A DNA stretch of 64,000 nt, taken from Bacteroidota bacterium (GTDB lineage: Bacteria > Bacteroidota > Bacteroidia > Chitinophagales > Chitinophagaceae). The stretch is from positions 1 to 64,000 of the forward strand of contig JAEZGI010000029.1 of the NCBI GenBank assembly GCA_023416995.1. Direction: 5' to 3'. The notes under the pieces were generated by a model. The model was not told the origin of the DNA, did no database searches, and saw only the letters and a list, made by a program, of their open reading frames with translations. Shown here piece after piece: positions 1 through 8,787 of this stretch. A program made the translations under genes and the position numbers. Each line of letters starts with the position of its first letter. Positions within the stretch are counted from its first letter, which is position 1.

Positions 1-1812
1 GATCATGAAACAGTTAAGGGCCTGGTGAATTACAAGGGGCTCATACGCCTGAAACCAGAAGGCGGTAAGCTTACCTCAAACGATACATCGCTGATTGTAA
101 CAAATGCAGACGCAGTAACGATATATATATCTATCGCAACCAACTTCAACAGCTATGCAGATGTAAGCGGCAATGCTTCGCAGCGTGCGGCAGAATACCT
201 GGACAAGGCGTTTACAAAATCTTTTTCCAGTATGCTGCAAACGCATGTGGCCGCTTATCAAAAATTCTTCAACAGGGTTAAGCTCGACCTTGGAACAAGT
301 ACGTCAGCCAGCTTGCCTACTGATGAAAGACTTAAAAACTTCAACTCAACCAACGATCCGAATTTCGTAGCACTTTATTTTCAATTCGGCCGATACCTGC
401 TGATTTCGTCATCCCAGCCGGGCGGACAACCCGCTAACCTGCAGGGTATCTGGAACGATAAGATCAATCCACCATGGGACAGTAAATACACCATCAATAT
501 CAACGCCCAGATGAATTACTGGCCGGCAGAAAAAACCAATTTGGCGGAATTGCATGAGCCTTTTCTACGGATGACAAAAGAATTGTCGGTTACCGGTAGA
601 AAAACTGCAAAGGATATGTATGGTGCAAGAGGCTGGATGGCACATCATAACACAGATATCTGGCGGGCCACCGGCGCTGTGGATGGGGCCACCTGGGGCG
701 TGTGGAGCGGCGCGGGAGGTTGGATGAGTCAGCATTTATGGGAGCACTATTTATACAACGGTGATAAGGCATTTTTGAAGTCGATATATCCTGTTTTGAA
801 AGAGGCAGCGACCTTTTATGTTGACTTTCTTATTGAACATCCTGCAAAAAAATGGTTGGTAATAAACCCGGATATGTCACCCGAGAATGCTCCACAGGCG
901 CACCAGGGCTCTTCGCTTGATGCCGGCACAACAATGACCAACCAGATTGTATTTGAAATCTTCTCAACTACGATTAATGCTGCACAAATATTGAAGATGG
1001 ATGCTGCTTTTGTTGATACGTTGAAACAATTGCGTAAACGGCTGCCGCCGATGCAGGTTGGTCAGCACAATCAATTACAGGAATGGTTGGATGATATTGA
1101 TGATCCTGAAGACAAACACCGTCATATTTCCCACCTGTATGGATTGTATCCGTCAAACCAGATTTCACCTTATCGTACACCTGAATTATATACTGCAGCA
1201 AAAACTACTTTGATTCAGCGCGGCGATGTATCAACCGGCTGGAGCATGGGATGGAAAGTAAACTGGTGGGCGCGATTACTAGATGGCAATCATGCATATA
1301 AATTGATACAAAGCCAGCTTACTCCTGTTACTCCAGGTTCGCGTGGTGGCGGTACTTACAACAACCTGTTCGATGCACATCCTCCATTCCAGATCGATGG
1401 TAATTTTGGTTGCACATCGGGCATTACCGAAATGCTGATGCAAAGCGCCAATGGTGAAGTTCATCTCTTACCAGCTTTGCCCGACGTGTGGCCCGCCGGC
1501 ACTGTAACCGGTATACGTGCCATCGGTGGTTTTGAAATTTCAGAAATGATATGGAAAGATGGAAAGATTGTGAAACTCGTGGTTAAGTCTACAATCGGTG
1601 GTAACCTGCGTTTACGTACACCAAATGCGGTAAAGGCAAATGGTTTGGTGAAGGCAAGCGGGAAAAATAAAAATGAGTTTTACTTCGTTGAAGCCACACC
1701 TCCTGCAATCATATTTGAAAAAGCGAAGCTTGATGCACCAGCATTAAAAGAAACCTTGGTGTATGATCTGCCTACAAGCGCGGGTAAAACTTACATCATC
1801 ACAGCACAATAA
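1..1812 (+). CDS. GH95-family alpha-L-fucosidase-like glycosidase, 5'-truncated by window edge
   Basis: The reading frame is open from base 1, so the true start lies upstream; the GTG at 25 is internal. About 603 residues are present of the roughly 780-800 usual for GH95, so most of the N-terminal beta-sandwich domain is missing. In this partial numbering Asn166 and Asn168 (NIN motif), Glu295 (SPEN motif) and Asp466 (QIDGNFG) correspond to the catalytic Asn pair, acid Glu and Asp known from bifidobacterial AfcA. The motifs HRHISHLYGLYP and GWSMGWK are typical of the alpha/alpha-barrel. The expected reaction is hydrolysis of terminal alpha-1,2-linked L-fucose; some GH95 enzymes instead remove L-galactose, which cannot be excluded. 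It stands 48 bases before the esterase series and is probably co-transcribed with it. The location is probably periplasmic, but the signal peptide is outside the window. Confidence 0.9.
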   Translation, partial: DHETVKGLVNYKGLIRLKPEGGKLTSNDTSLIVTNADAVTIYISIATNFNSYADVSGNASQRAAEYLDKAFTKSFSSMLQTHVAAYQKFFNRVKLDLGTSTSASLPTDERLKNFNSTNDPNFVALYFQFGRYLLISSSQPGGQPANLQGIWNDKINPPWDSKYTININAQMNYWPAEKTNLAELHEPFLRMTKELSVTGRKTAKDMYGARGWMAHHNTDIWRATGAVDGATWGVWSGAGGWMSQHLWEHYLYNGDKAFLKSIYPVLKEAATFYVDFLIEHPAKKWLVINPDMSPENAPQAHQGSSLDAGTTMTNQIVFEIFSTTINAAQILKMDAAFVDTLKQLRKRLPPMQVGQHNQLQEWLDDIDDPEDKHRHISHLYGLYPSNQISPYRTPELYTAAKTTLIQRGDVSTGWSMGWKVNWWARLLDGNHAYKLIQSQLTPVTPGSRGGGTYNNLFDAHPPFQIDGNFGCTSGITEMLMQSANGEVHLLPALPDVWPAGTVTGIRAIGGFEISEMIWKDGKIVKLVVKSTIGGNLRLRTPNAVKANGLVKASGKNKNEFYFVEATPPAIIFEKAKLDAPALKETLVYDLPTSAGKTYIITAQ

Positions 1813-1860
1813 ACAACGCTTTATTCTCCACTAATAACACTCATCAAAAACAAATTGCAT

Positions 1861-2988
1861 ATGAAGAAATCGATTGCATTTTTATTGGCAGGTGCTTTAT
1901 TCAGCACCACCAGTATTGCCCAGGATAATGCCGCCTCCGTTATCGAAGATTTCAAACCTTCTGTTTTAAATCAACCCGGACAAGCTTATCCGCAGGTAAA
2001 CTCACAGGGATATGCCCGGTTCAGAATACGAGCCCCGAAAGCCGATAGCGTACGTGTAAGTCTAGGTTTGGGTGGAAGAGGCGGCACTATCTTAAACAAG
2101 GCAGATAGCGGTTACTTTATTGGAACCACTGCCGGACCAATGGATGAAGGTTTCCATTATTATCGTGTAACAGTTGATGGTGCTACGTTTAACGATCCCG
2201 GTACCCTTAATTATTACGGATCGGTACGTTGGGAAAGCGGTATCGAAATTCCTGCTAAAGACGAAGACTTCTATGCATTGAAATCCGTACCACATGGACA
2301 GGTACGTCAAATACTGTTTCCATCAAAAAGCACTAACACGTCGCGTCGTGCATTTGTTTATACTCCGCCAGGTTATGATAAAGACACTAAAACAAAATAC
2401 CCGGTATTGTATCTGCAACACGGATGGGGTGAAGATGAAACTGCCTGGAGCAATCAGGGCCGTGCAAACCTGATCATGGACAACCTGATAGCCGAAAATA
2501 AAATCAAGCCCTTCATCATTGTTATGACCTATGGTATGACAAACGATATAAGACCAGGATCACCAGGCGGTCTGAGGAGTTTCGATATCAAACCTTTTCA
2601 AACAGTGCTGCTGGATGAGTTGATTCCGTATATCGACGCTAACTTCCGCACACTGGCTAATCCTGCAAACCGTGCCATGGCAGGGCTTTCAATGGGTGGG
2701 TTTGAAACAAAGACCATTACTATGAACCGTCCTGATGTGTTCGCTTATTATGGTTTGATGAGCGGTGGCGTATACGCACCGGCAGATATAGTTGATAAGT
2801 CGAAAGTGAAACTGATCTTCCTTAGTTCTGGTAGCAAAGAAAACCCAACAGGGGTAAGAAATGCTGCAACTGCACTTAAGGAAGCAGGAATTAATGCGGT
2901 ATCTTATGTGTCCGAAGGCACTGCCCATGAGTTTCAATCATGGCGCCGTAGCCTGAAAGAGATGGCTCCGCTTTTATTCAACAAATAA
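1861..2988 (+). CDS. secreted CE1-type esterase with N-terminal E-set domain
   Basis: A 375-residue protein. I chose the ATG at 1861 over the upstream TTG at 1855 because the signal peptide (MKKSIAFLLAGALFSTT...A/QDN) begins there. Residues about 30-135 form an immunoglobulin-like E-set/CBM48-type domain seen at the N-terminus of Bacteroidota esterases. Residues about 145-375 are an esterase D/CE1 alpha/beta hydrolase with nucleophile Ser277 in GLSMGG and catalytic His356. Members cleave feruloyl, acetyl or similar esters from plant polysaccharides; the ester attacked here cannot be read from sequence. It is the first of four tandem esterase genes separated by 1-56 bases. Because the cluster also contains a GH95 enzyme, a role in stripping ester groups from a fucosylated or acetylated glycan is plausible. 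Confidence 0.88.
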   Translation: MKKSIAFLLAGALFSTTSIAQDNAASVIEDFKPSVLNQPGQAYPQVNSQGYARFRIRAPKADSVRVSLGLGGRGGTILNKADSGYFIGTTAGPMDEGFHYYRVTVDGATFNDPGTLNYYGSVRWESGIEIPAKDEDFYALKSVPHGQVRQILFPSKSTNTSRRAFVYTPPGYDKDTKTKYPVLYLQHGWGEDETAWSNQGRANLIMDNLIAENKIKPFIIVMTYGMTNDIRPGSPGGLRSFDIKPFQTVLLDELIPYIDANFRTLANPANRAMAGLSMGGFETKTITMNRPDVFAYYGLMSGGVYAPADIVDKSKVKLIFLSSGSKENPTGVRNAATALKEAGINAVSYVSEGTAHEFQSWRRSLKEMAPLLFNK

Positions 2989-2997
2989 TATCCAGGT

Positions 2998-4158
2998 ATG
3001 ACAAATCGAAATTTTTTAAGATCAACACTGGTTACATCCTGTTTATTCCTGGTATTGATTGCAGTGGCTCAGCCACCACGCGGGCCACTTGTGATTTCAC
3101 CACAAATACATTCGGATAAGAAGGTGACCTTCCGCTATCTTGCCCCCAATGCAAAAAGTGTAAAACTGGGTGCACAGTTTGAAAAAGCACCAGTACCCAT
3201 GACGAAAGATACTGCTGGTATCTGGAGTGTGACGGTTGGGCCGGTTAAACCTGATATCTATCCTTATAGTTTCAATGTAGATGGAATTACTGTGATGGAT
3301 CCGGCTAATGTAGATATGTTTCCAAACGAACGTTTCAAGGCAAGCCTGGTTGATATTCCGGGAGAAACTCCGTTAGTGCATGCTTTAACAGATGTGCCAC
3401 ATGGTACCGTTAGTTATGAGTATTATCCATCTGTTGAAGGAAGTACCGGGAGTATGGTGGTGTACACACCGCCAGGCTACGATAAGAACAATTCCCAACG
3501 ATATCCCGTGTTTTATTTAATAAGCGGAACAACAGATACGGAAGAGACTTTTTACAAAGTGGGCCGTACCAATTTTATTCTTGATAACCTGATTGCTGCG
3601 GGCAAAGCAAAACCGATGATTATTGTGATGCCTTATGGCAATCCGGCTGCAAGAATTGCCGAGCAGAAAGGAACTGCCAAGCCGGGTGACCCGACCTCAC
3701 GGGAAGGCGCAGACGCTGTTAACCGCTCGAAGATGTTTGAAGATGACCTGGTGAAAAATATTATTCCGTATATCGACAAAAACTACAGGACCATTAGCAA
3801 CCGCGAAAGCCGCGCGGTTGGTGGCTTTTCCCGTGGTGGTGGGCAAACCCTGAGAGCTGCTTTCGGGAACGTTGACAAATTTGCCTGGGTTTGTTGTTAC
3901 AGTGCTTATTTATCACCTGCAGAAATGGACAAAAGTTATCCGGCTATTACCCAAAAGCCAGCAGAAACCAATAAAGCGTTTAAGCTATTATGGGTGAGTG
4001 TTGGTAATGAAGATTTCCTGTACAAACAAACCGTTGAATTCATGGATTTCCTTAAAGCGAAAAATGTAAACTTCAAAAGCCTGGTTACCCCTGGAGGGCA
4101 TACCTGGATGAACGTGAAACATTATGTAGCAGAAACGGTTCCATTGCTTTTTAAATAA
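2998..4158 (+). CDS. secreted CE1-type esterase (second of tandem series)
   Basis: A 386-residue protein with a clear N-terminal signal peptide ending near AVAQ. An E-set domain follows (about residues 35-120) and then an alpha/beta hydrolase domain. The nucleophile is Ser278 in GFSRGG and the catalytic histidine is His368 in GGHTWMN. The GFSxGG elbow and the GGHTWMN ending are shared with the next gene and with the distant copy at 32041, so these three form one paralogous subgroup distinct from the GLSMGG members. It starts 9 bases after the previous stop, which suggests co-translation in one operon. The substrate is probably an ester-decorated oligosaccharide; family-level assignment is firm, substrate is unknown. 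Confidence 0.87.
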   Translation: MTNRNFLRSTLVTSCLFLVLIAVAQPPRGPLVISPQIHSDKKVTFRYLAPNAKSVKLGAQFEKAPVPMTKDTAGIWSVTVGPVKPDIYPYSFNVDGITVMDPANVDMFPNERFKASLVDIPGETPLVHALTDVPHGTVSYEYYPSVEGSTGSMVVYTPPGYDKNNSQRYPVFYLISGTTDTEETFYKVGRTNFILDNLIAAGKAKPMIIVMPYGNPAARIAEQKGTAKPGDPTSREGADAVNRSKMFEDDLVKNIIPYIDKNYRTISNRESRAVGGFSRGGGQTLRAAFGNVDKFAWVCCYSAYLSPAEMDKSYPAITQKPAETNKAFKLLWVSVGNEDFLYKQTVEFMDFLKAKNVNFKSLVTPGGHTWMNVKHYVAETVPLLFK

Positions 4159-4159
4159 C

Positions 4160-5254
4160 ATGTCCAACATCGCAGTCATGAATAAATTTTTCATTCTTTG
4201 TGCCGCGGCTTTCGCGCCTGTCTTGATACATGCACAACGTCCACCCCTGATCAATTCACCTGAAGTGCATGCCGACAAAACAATAACGTTCCGGTATTTT
4301 TCAAGAGATGCTCAGAATGTTATGCTAGGTGGTGAGTTCCTAACCGCCAGCCAGGCGATGAAGAAGGATACCTCCGGCATTTGGAGCATAACTGTCGGAC
4401 CGGTAAAGCCAGATGTATATCCATACAACTTCACTGTTGATGGTGTTGGTGTTGCTGACCCCAACAATACTTACATATTCGCAAATGAGCGTTTCAAAAG
4501 AAGTATTGTTAATGTTCCCGGCGATACACCATTGGTACATTCGCTTCAGCAGGTGCCTCATGGCAAGGTCGCGTATCGTTATTATAAATCTGCTACACTC
4601 GGTACTACGCGCCGCTTACTGGTATATACACCACCTGGTTTTGTTGCCAATGGTAAAACCAAATACCCGGTGTTGTATTTGATTCATGGCGGATCTGATA
4701 CAGAAGAAACCTGGACCAAGGTTGGTTTTGCCAACCTGATTGCAGACAATCTGATCGCCAAAGGGAAGGCAAAAAACATGATCATTGTTATGCCTTATGG
4801 CAATGTTCGTCCCGCACCCATGCCCGATTTTACACCAGATGTAATCAAAGATATCATCCCTTTTATTGAAGCAAATTACCCCGTGTACAATGATAGCAAA
4901 CACAGGGCAATAGCGGGATTTTCAGTAGGTGGCGGACAAACTTTAAATATTGGGTTAACCAATACTGATAAGTTTGCTTATATCTATTCATATGCTCCAT
5001 TTACTGCCACAGAGGAATTCAGAAAGAATTTCACTAACTGGTCACCTAATGCAGCTGATATCAATAAACAAGTGAAGATCTTTAACATCAGTGTGGGTAC
5101 GGAGGATTTTTTGTATGAGAGCGTAAAACAAAACATCGCAATGTTCAAAGACAAAAAGATCAACCTGGATACGCTGATTGTACCCGGCGGACATACCTGG
5201 ATGAATTGCAAGTTGTTTCTCACAAATACATTGCAACAAATATTTAAAGATTAA
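4160..5254 (+). CDS. secreted CE1-type esterase (third of tandem series)
   Basis: A 364-residue protein. The ATG at 4160 lies one base after the preceding stop; an alternative ATG at 4178 (MNKFFILCAAAF...) would give a more typical signal peptide start, so the exact start is uncertain. E-set domain near residues 30-115, then esterase D fold with Ser255 in GFSVGG and His345 in GGHTWMN. It lacks about 20 residues between the strand carrying VMPYGN and the helix before the nucleophile compared with its neighbour, so the active-site rim should be smaller. Same subgroup as the genes at 2998 and 32041. Likely periplasmic or surface de-esterification of imported glycans. Confidence 0.86.
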   Translation: MSNIAVMNKFFILCAAAFAPVLIHAQRPPLINSPEVHADKTITFRYFSRDAQNVMLGGEFLTASQAMKKDTSGIWSITVGPVKPDVYPYNFTVDGVGVADPNNTYIFANERFKRSIVNVPGDTPLVHSLQQVPHGKVAYRYYKSATLGTTRRLLVYTPPGFVANGKTKYPVLYLIHGGSDTEETWTKVGFANLIADNLIAKGKAKNMIIVMPYGNVRPAPMPDFTPDVIKDIIPFIEANYPVYNDSKHRAIAGFSVGGGQTLNIGLTNTDKFAYIYSYAPFTATEEFRKNFTNWSPNAADINKQVKIFNISVGTEDFLYESVKQNIAMFKDKKINLDTLIVPGGHTWMNCKLFLTNTLQQIFKD

Positions 5255-5310
5255 CCCTTTTAGACATCCGGCATAGTTTGCCTTACTCAGACCAAGAAAC
5301 ATCAAGGAAC

Positions 5311-7233
5311 ATGAAAAAGTTAACCGCCTTACTGTCGCTCGTACTAATCGTGTCATCTACCGGCTTTGCGCAGAATATAGAGAAGCAGGCGCCCGTGGGA
5401 TTTGATCAGCAACGCACCGGCATTACAACTGGTAAAATCGATACAATTACTTATACTTCAAAAACCGTAGGAACAAAACGCCGGGCGATTGTATACACAC
5501 CACCCGGTTATTCTAAAAAGAAAAAGTACCCGGTATTGTACCTATTGCATGGTATAGGCGGTGATGAAAAAGAGTGGCTGAACGGCGGCAGACCGCAGGT
5601 GATTCTTGATAACCTGTATGCAGATGGTAAGCTGGAACCAATGATCGTTGTGATGCCCAACGGCAGGGCCATGAAGGATGATCGCCCGGTTGGAAATATA
5701 TTCGACAGTGCGAAAGTGCAGGCTTTCGCAACATTTGAGAAAGATCTTTTAAATGACCTGATTCCTTATGTTGAAAAAACCTTTCCTGTACTAAAGGATC
5801 GGGAACAACGCGCCATTGCAGGGTTATCGATGGGTGGTGGGCAGTCGCTCAATTTTGGGCTGGGTAACCTGGACAAATTTGCCTGGGTTGGCGGTTTCTC
5901 TTCTGCACCCAACACCCGCAAACCAGAAGAACTGGTACCTGATCCGGAAGAGGCAAAAAAGAAGCTGAAGTTATTATTTATATCCTGCGGTGATAATGAC
6001 GGGTTGATCACTTTTAGTAAACGCACGCACGACTACCTGGCTGAGAAGGCTGTACCGCATATCTATTACATTGAACCCGGCGTACATGACTTCAAGGTCT
6101 GGAAAAACGGCCTGTATATGTTTTCACAGTTCTTGTTTAAACCGGTAGATGTTTCAACCTTTTCTAAATACACGGTGCTGGGCACGCCTGCATCAAGCAA
6201 TGTACGTGGTGCCAAATACCCGCAGGTGCTTCCGGATAGCCGGGTTGTATTTCGCATGAAAGCACCCGAGGCACAAAAGCTACAGATAGATCTCGGCAAA
6301 AAATACGAGATGATAAAAGATACCGGCGGCTTTTGGCAGGTTACGACTGATTCTATCGGTGAAGGTTTTCATTATTATTCATTGCTGATAGACGGGGTAC
6401 CGATTGCAGATCCTGCAAGCGAAAGTTTTTATGGTATGGGCAGAATGGCCAGCGGTATCGAAATACCGTTTAGCGGAGGTGGATATTATGCATTAAAAGA
6501 TGTTCCGCATGGTGTGGTATCTCAAAGACGTTATTTCTCTACAGTAACCAATTCCTGGAGACGGTTTTTCGTGTACACCCCGCCGGGTTACGAATCCTCA
6601 AACCAGAAATTCCCGGTGATGTATTTGCTTCATGGCGGTGGTGAAGATGAAAGAGGATGGTCCACTCAAGGCAAGACGGATCTTATTCTCGATAATCTGA
6701 TTGCAGAAAAGAAAGCAAAACCAATGTTAATCGTGATGATGGATGGCAATTTCAGTGGTGGTGGACTTGCCGGTTTTGGTGAACAGTCGCTGCGTATGTT
6801 TGAAAACGAATTGAAACAAGCTGTGATTCCTTTTGTAGAAAATAACTTCCGCGTTGAAACTGATGCATCAAATCGTGCGCTGGCTGGTTTATCGATGGGA
6901 GGATTGCAGACCTTATACGCCGGTATCAAAAACACGGATATGTTTTCAGGACTTGGTGTATTCAGCTCGGGATGGTTTGCTAACAATCCTACCATATCTG
7001 CACCACAGTATGAGTTTATGAAAGCAAATGCAGGAACCATCAACAAAAATCTTAGGTCCTTCTGGATCTCTATGGGCGGAAAAGAAGATATCGCTTACAA
7101 TAACTGCCAGGTGATGATGAAGAAGTTTGATGAACTAGGCGTTAAGTACAGTTATAGTGAATACCCTGGTGGCCATACCTGGCCGGTCTGGCGTCATGAT
7201 CTCTACCAGTTTGCGCAGGTAGTATTCAGGTAA
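5311..7233 (+). CDS. secreted double-domain esterase (CE1-Eset-CE1 fusion)
   Basis: A 640-residue protein. I chose the ATG at 5311 (MKKLTALLSLVLIV..., signal peptide to about FAQ) rather than the TTG at 5278. It carries two complete esterase domains in one chain. The first (about residues 30-285) has Ser173 in GLSMGG and His259 in GVHDFKVW and has no E-set domain. A short linker leads to an E-set domain (about 300-390), then a second esterase domain with Ser528 in GLSMGG and His622 in GGHTWPVW. The second half resembles the gene at 1861. The different sequences around the two histidines suggest two ester specificities. It closes the esterase operon; the next gene has its own promoter box. Confidence 0.88.
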   Translation: MKKLTALLSLVLIVSSTGFAQNIEKQAPVGFDQQRTGITTGKIDTITYTSKTVGTKRRAIVYTPPGYSKKKKYPVLYLLHGIGGDEKEWLNGGRPQVILDNLYADGKLEPMIVVMPNGRAMKDDRPVGNIFDSAKVQAFATFEKDLLNDLIPYVEKTFPVLKDREQRAIAGLSMGGGQSLNFGLGNLDKFAWVGGFSSAPNTRKPEELVPDPEEAKKKLKLLFISCGDNDGLITFSKRTHDYLAEKAVPHIYYIEPGVHDFKVWKNGLYMFSQFLFKPVDVSTFSKYTVLGTPASSNVRGAKYPQVLPDSRVVFRMKAPEAQKLQIDLGKKYEMIKDTGGFWQVTTDSIGEGFHYYSLLIDGVPIADPASESFYGMGRMASGIEIPFSGGGYYALKDVPHGVVSQRRYFSTVTNSWRRFFVYTPPGYESSNQKFPVMYLLHGGGEDERGWSTQGKTDLILDNLIAEKKAKPMLIVMMDGNFSGGGLAGFGEQSLRMFENELKQAVIPFVENNFRVETDASNRALAGLSMGGLQTLYAGIKNTDMFSGLGVFSSGWFANNPTISAPQYEFMKANAGTINKNLRSFWISMGGKEDIAYNNCQVMMKKFDELGVKYSYSEYPGGHTWPVWRHDLYQFAQVVFR

Positions 7234-7289
7234 GCGACCGCTCATGTAATCTTAACGCTTACTGACATACACCAATAAGATCTCTGCAC

Positions 7290-7297
7290 TAACTTTG
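7290..7297 (+). promoter_or_regulatory. Bacteroidota -7 box (TAACTTTG) before the sigma factor gene
   Basis: TAACTTTG matches the Bacteroidota primary-sigma -7 consensus TAnnTTTG. It ends 16 bases before the ATG at 7314, which would give a very short leader. No good TTG -33 element lies at the usual distance, so this is a candidate only. Confidence 0.4.
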
Positions 7298-7313
7298 ACG
7301 CAAATCTTTTGGT

Positions 7314-8171
7314 ATGAGAGCTGATCAGCCAGACGTTTACCAGTATAAACCTTATTTATACACGATTGCTTATAACATGGTTGGCGAAGTACCGGCCGCA
7401 GAGGACCTGGTGCAGGATACTTTTGAAAAATGGCTGCGCGCTGATACTGATAAGGTACAGGATATAAAACCGTATCTCAGCAGGATACTTATCAATAAGG
7501 CTATTGACAAACTTGAAAAAATAAAACGCGAACGCGAGTCTTATAAAGGATTGTGGCTGCCCGAGCCACTTGTCAGCACCGAAGCACGGGAGGATGAATA
7601 CTCGCTGGATTATGCAATGCTATTTTTGCTGGAGCGGCTAAATCCTTATGAACGCGCGGTATTTATTTTAAAAGAAGTGTTTTCGTTTTCGCATGATGAG
7701 GTAAGTGAGATGCTCAATATTACGCCTGCGAATGGAAGGCAGATTTTCCATCGGGCGAAAGAAAAGCTGCGCTCTGCCGAAAAGAAAAACAAACCTGATG
7801 TTCAATCTCAACAACAACTACTGAACGCATTTTTACAAGCGGTGTATCAAAAACAATTTGATGAACTTAAAAAATTATTTATTGAAGACATCGTGATGTA
7901 CCAGGATGGCGGCGGTAAGATTGCTGCCGCTCTCAAACCAATTGCAGGTTTTGAGAAGATTACAAAATTTTTGGATGCTGTCTTGGGTCTTGACCCCCAA
8001 GCTGTTTTTGATATCAAACCGCTGGTTGTAACAGGGGCGGCGGGTGTGCTGGTGTTAAGGAACGGCATACCTGACACGATGATCGCGATCGATACTGAAC
8101 AGGATAAGATCAGTAAATTGTTTTTTATAAGAAATCCTGATAAAATTTCCCGGTCAAATTTTGTCACATAA
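7314..8171 (+). CDS. ECF41-family RNA polymerase sigma factor with SnoaL-like C-terminal extension
   Basis: A 285-residue sigma-70 family ECF factor. Region sigma-2 is near residues 5-75 (YTIAYNMVG, AEDLVQDTFEKW) and sigma-4 near 105-160 (LNPYERAVFILKEVF, HRAKEKLR). About 115 extra residues follow, folding as a SnoaL/NTF2-like domain. This extension holds DGGGK at 198-202 and NPDK at 274-277, the two motifs described for the ECF41 group, where the extension replaces an anti-sigma factor and controls activity. ECF41 genes usually lie beside carboxymuconolactone decarboxylase, oxidoreductase or epimerase genes, and one follows here after 33 bases. No anti-sigma gene or FecR is present, which is as expected. 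The physiological inducer is unknown. Confidence 0.92.
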   Translation: MRADQPDVYQYKPYLYTIAYNMVGEVPAAEDLVQDTFEKWLRADTDKVQDIKPYLSRILINKAIDKLEKIKRERESYKGLWLPEPLVSTEAREDEYSLDYAMLFLLERLNPYERAVFILKEVFSFSHDEVSEMLNITPANGRQIFHRAKEKLRSAEKKNKPDVQSQQQLLNAFLQAVYQKQFDELKKLFIEDIVMYQDGGGKIAAALKPIAGFEKITKFLDAVLGLDPQAVFDIKPLVVTGAAGVLVLRNGIPDTMIAIDTEQDKISKLFFIRNPDKISRSNFVT

Positions 8172-8187
8172 TGGCTTAGCTGCCGTC
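8162..8187 (+). promoter_or_regulatory. ECF41-type target promoter
   Basis: TGTCACA at 8162-8168 and CGTC at 8184-8187 with a 15-base spacer match the -35 and -10 elements reported for ECF41 sigma factors. The -35 element overlaps the last codons of the sigma gene and the -10 is 17 bases before the ATG at 8205 of the decarboxylase-like gene. The expected target of this sigma factor is therefore its own neighbour. The published spacer is near 16, so 15 is slightly short. Confidence 0.7.
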
Positions 8188-8204
8188 ATAGGTAGAAAAA
8201 AGCC

Positions 8205-8771
8205 ATGGAATTACGTTTGAAACCGATCGAAAAGCCATCTTTTATCATGAAACTGGCCTACCAGTTTTCAAAAATAAAATTTGGGAAAGTGTTGGGTCCG
8301 CTCAAAGTGGCCTATGCAAGACTACCCCTTGGGTTTAGTTTATTCGCAAACAAGATTGGTCAGTTGGAAGACAAGCTGATACTGGACACTGAATTGGTTT
8401 ACCTGATCCGGCATCATGTGGCACAGATCAATAGCTGCAATTTTTGTATGGATATTGGTATTGCAATCGCAATCCGGAACAGACATTCCCGTGAGAAATT
8501 CTACCGTCTTCATGATCTGGATGATAACCCCATATACAGCGATGCAGAAAGGGCAGCCTTGTATATGGCCGGCGAGCTTACCATCGACAAACAGATTTCA
8601 GATATCACCTTTGCCAATGCCAGGAAATATTTTTCTGAAAGAGCGCTTGTTGAAATAGCATGGGTGGTTTCTACGGAACATTATTATAACCTGTTGAATC
8701 TTGCTTTCAACATTCATTCCGATAATCTCTGTGAGTTAGAAAAAAGAAGTAGCGCTAAGGCAGCGTATTAA
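8205..8771 (+). CDS. carboxymuconolactone decarboxylase / AhpD-like protein
   Basis: A 188-residue, mainly alpha-helical protein of the CMD/AhpD-like superfamily. Cys78 and Cys81 form the CxxC motif in NSCNFCMDIG that, in AhpD-like members, gives thiol peroxidase or disulfide reductase activity; a basic pair (RHH) precedes it. No signal peptide, so cytoplasmic. It is the classic partner gene of ECF41 sigma factors and lies directly behind a matching promoter, so it is very likely the main regulon member. The biochemical reaction of ECF41-linked CMD proteins is not established; redox or peroxide defence is the usual guess. It is convergent with the AraC-type gene, 16 bases apart. Confidence 0.88.
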   Translation: MELRLKPIEKPSFIMKLAYQFSKIKFGKVLGPLKVAYARLPLGFSLFANKIGQLEDKLILDTELVYLIRHHVAQINSCNFCMDIGIAIAIRNRHSREKFYRLHDLDDNPIYSDAERAALYMAGELTIDKQISDITFANARKYFSERALVEIAWVVSTEHYYNLLNLAFNIHSDNLCELEKRSSAKAAY

Positions 8772-8787
8772 AGCTCATCGAATTTAA

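Noticed and set aside
7231..7261. TAAGCG...CGCTTA inverted repeat as a terminator after the esterase operon
   Set aside because: The arms are only six bases with a 19-base loop and there is no T-run.
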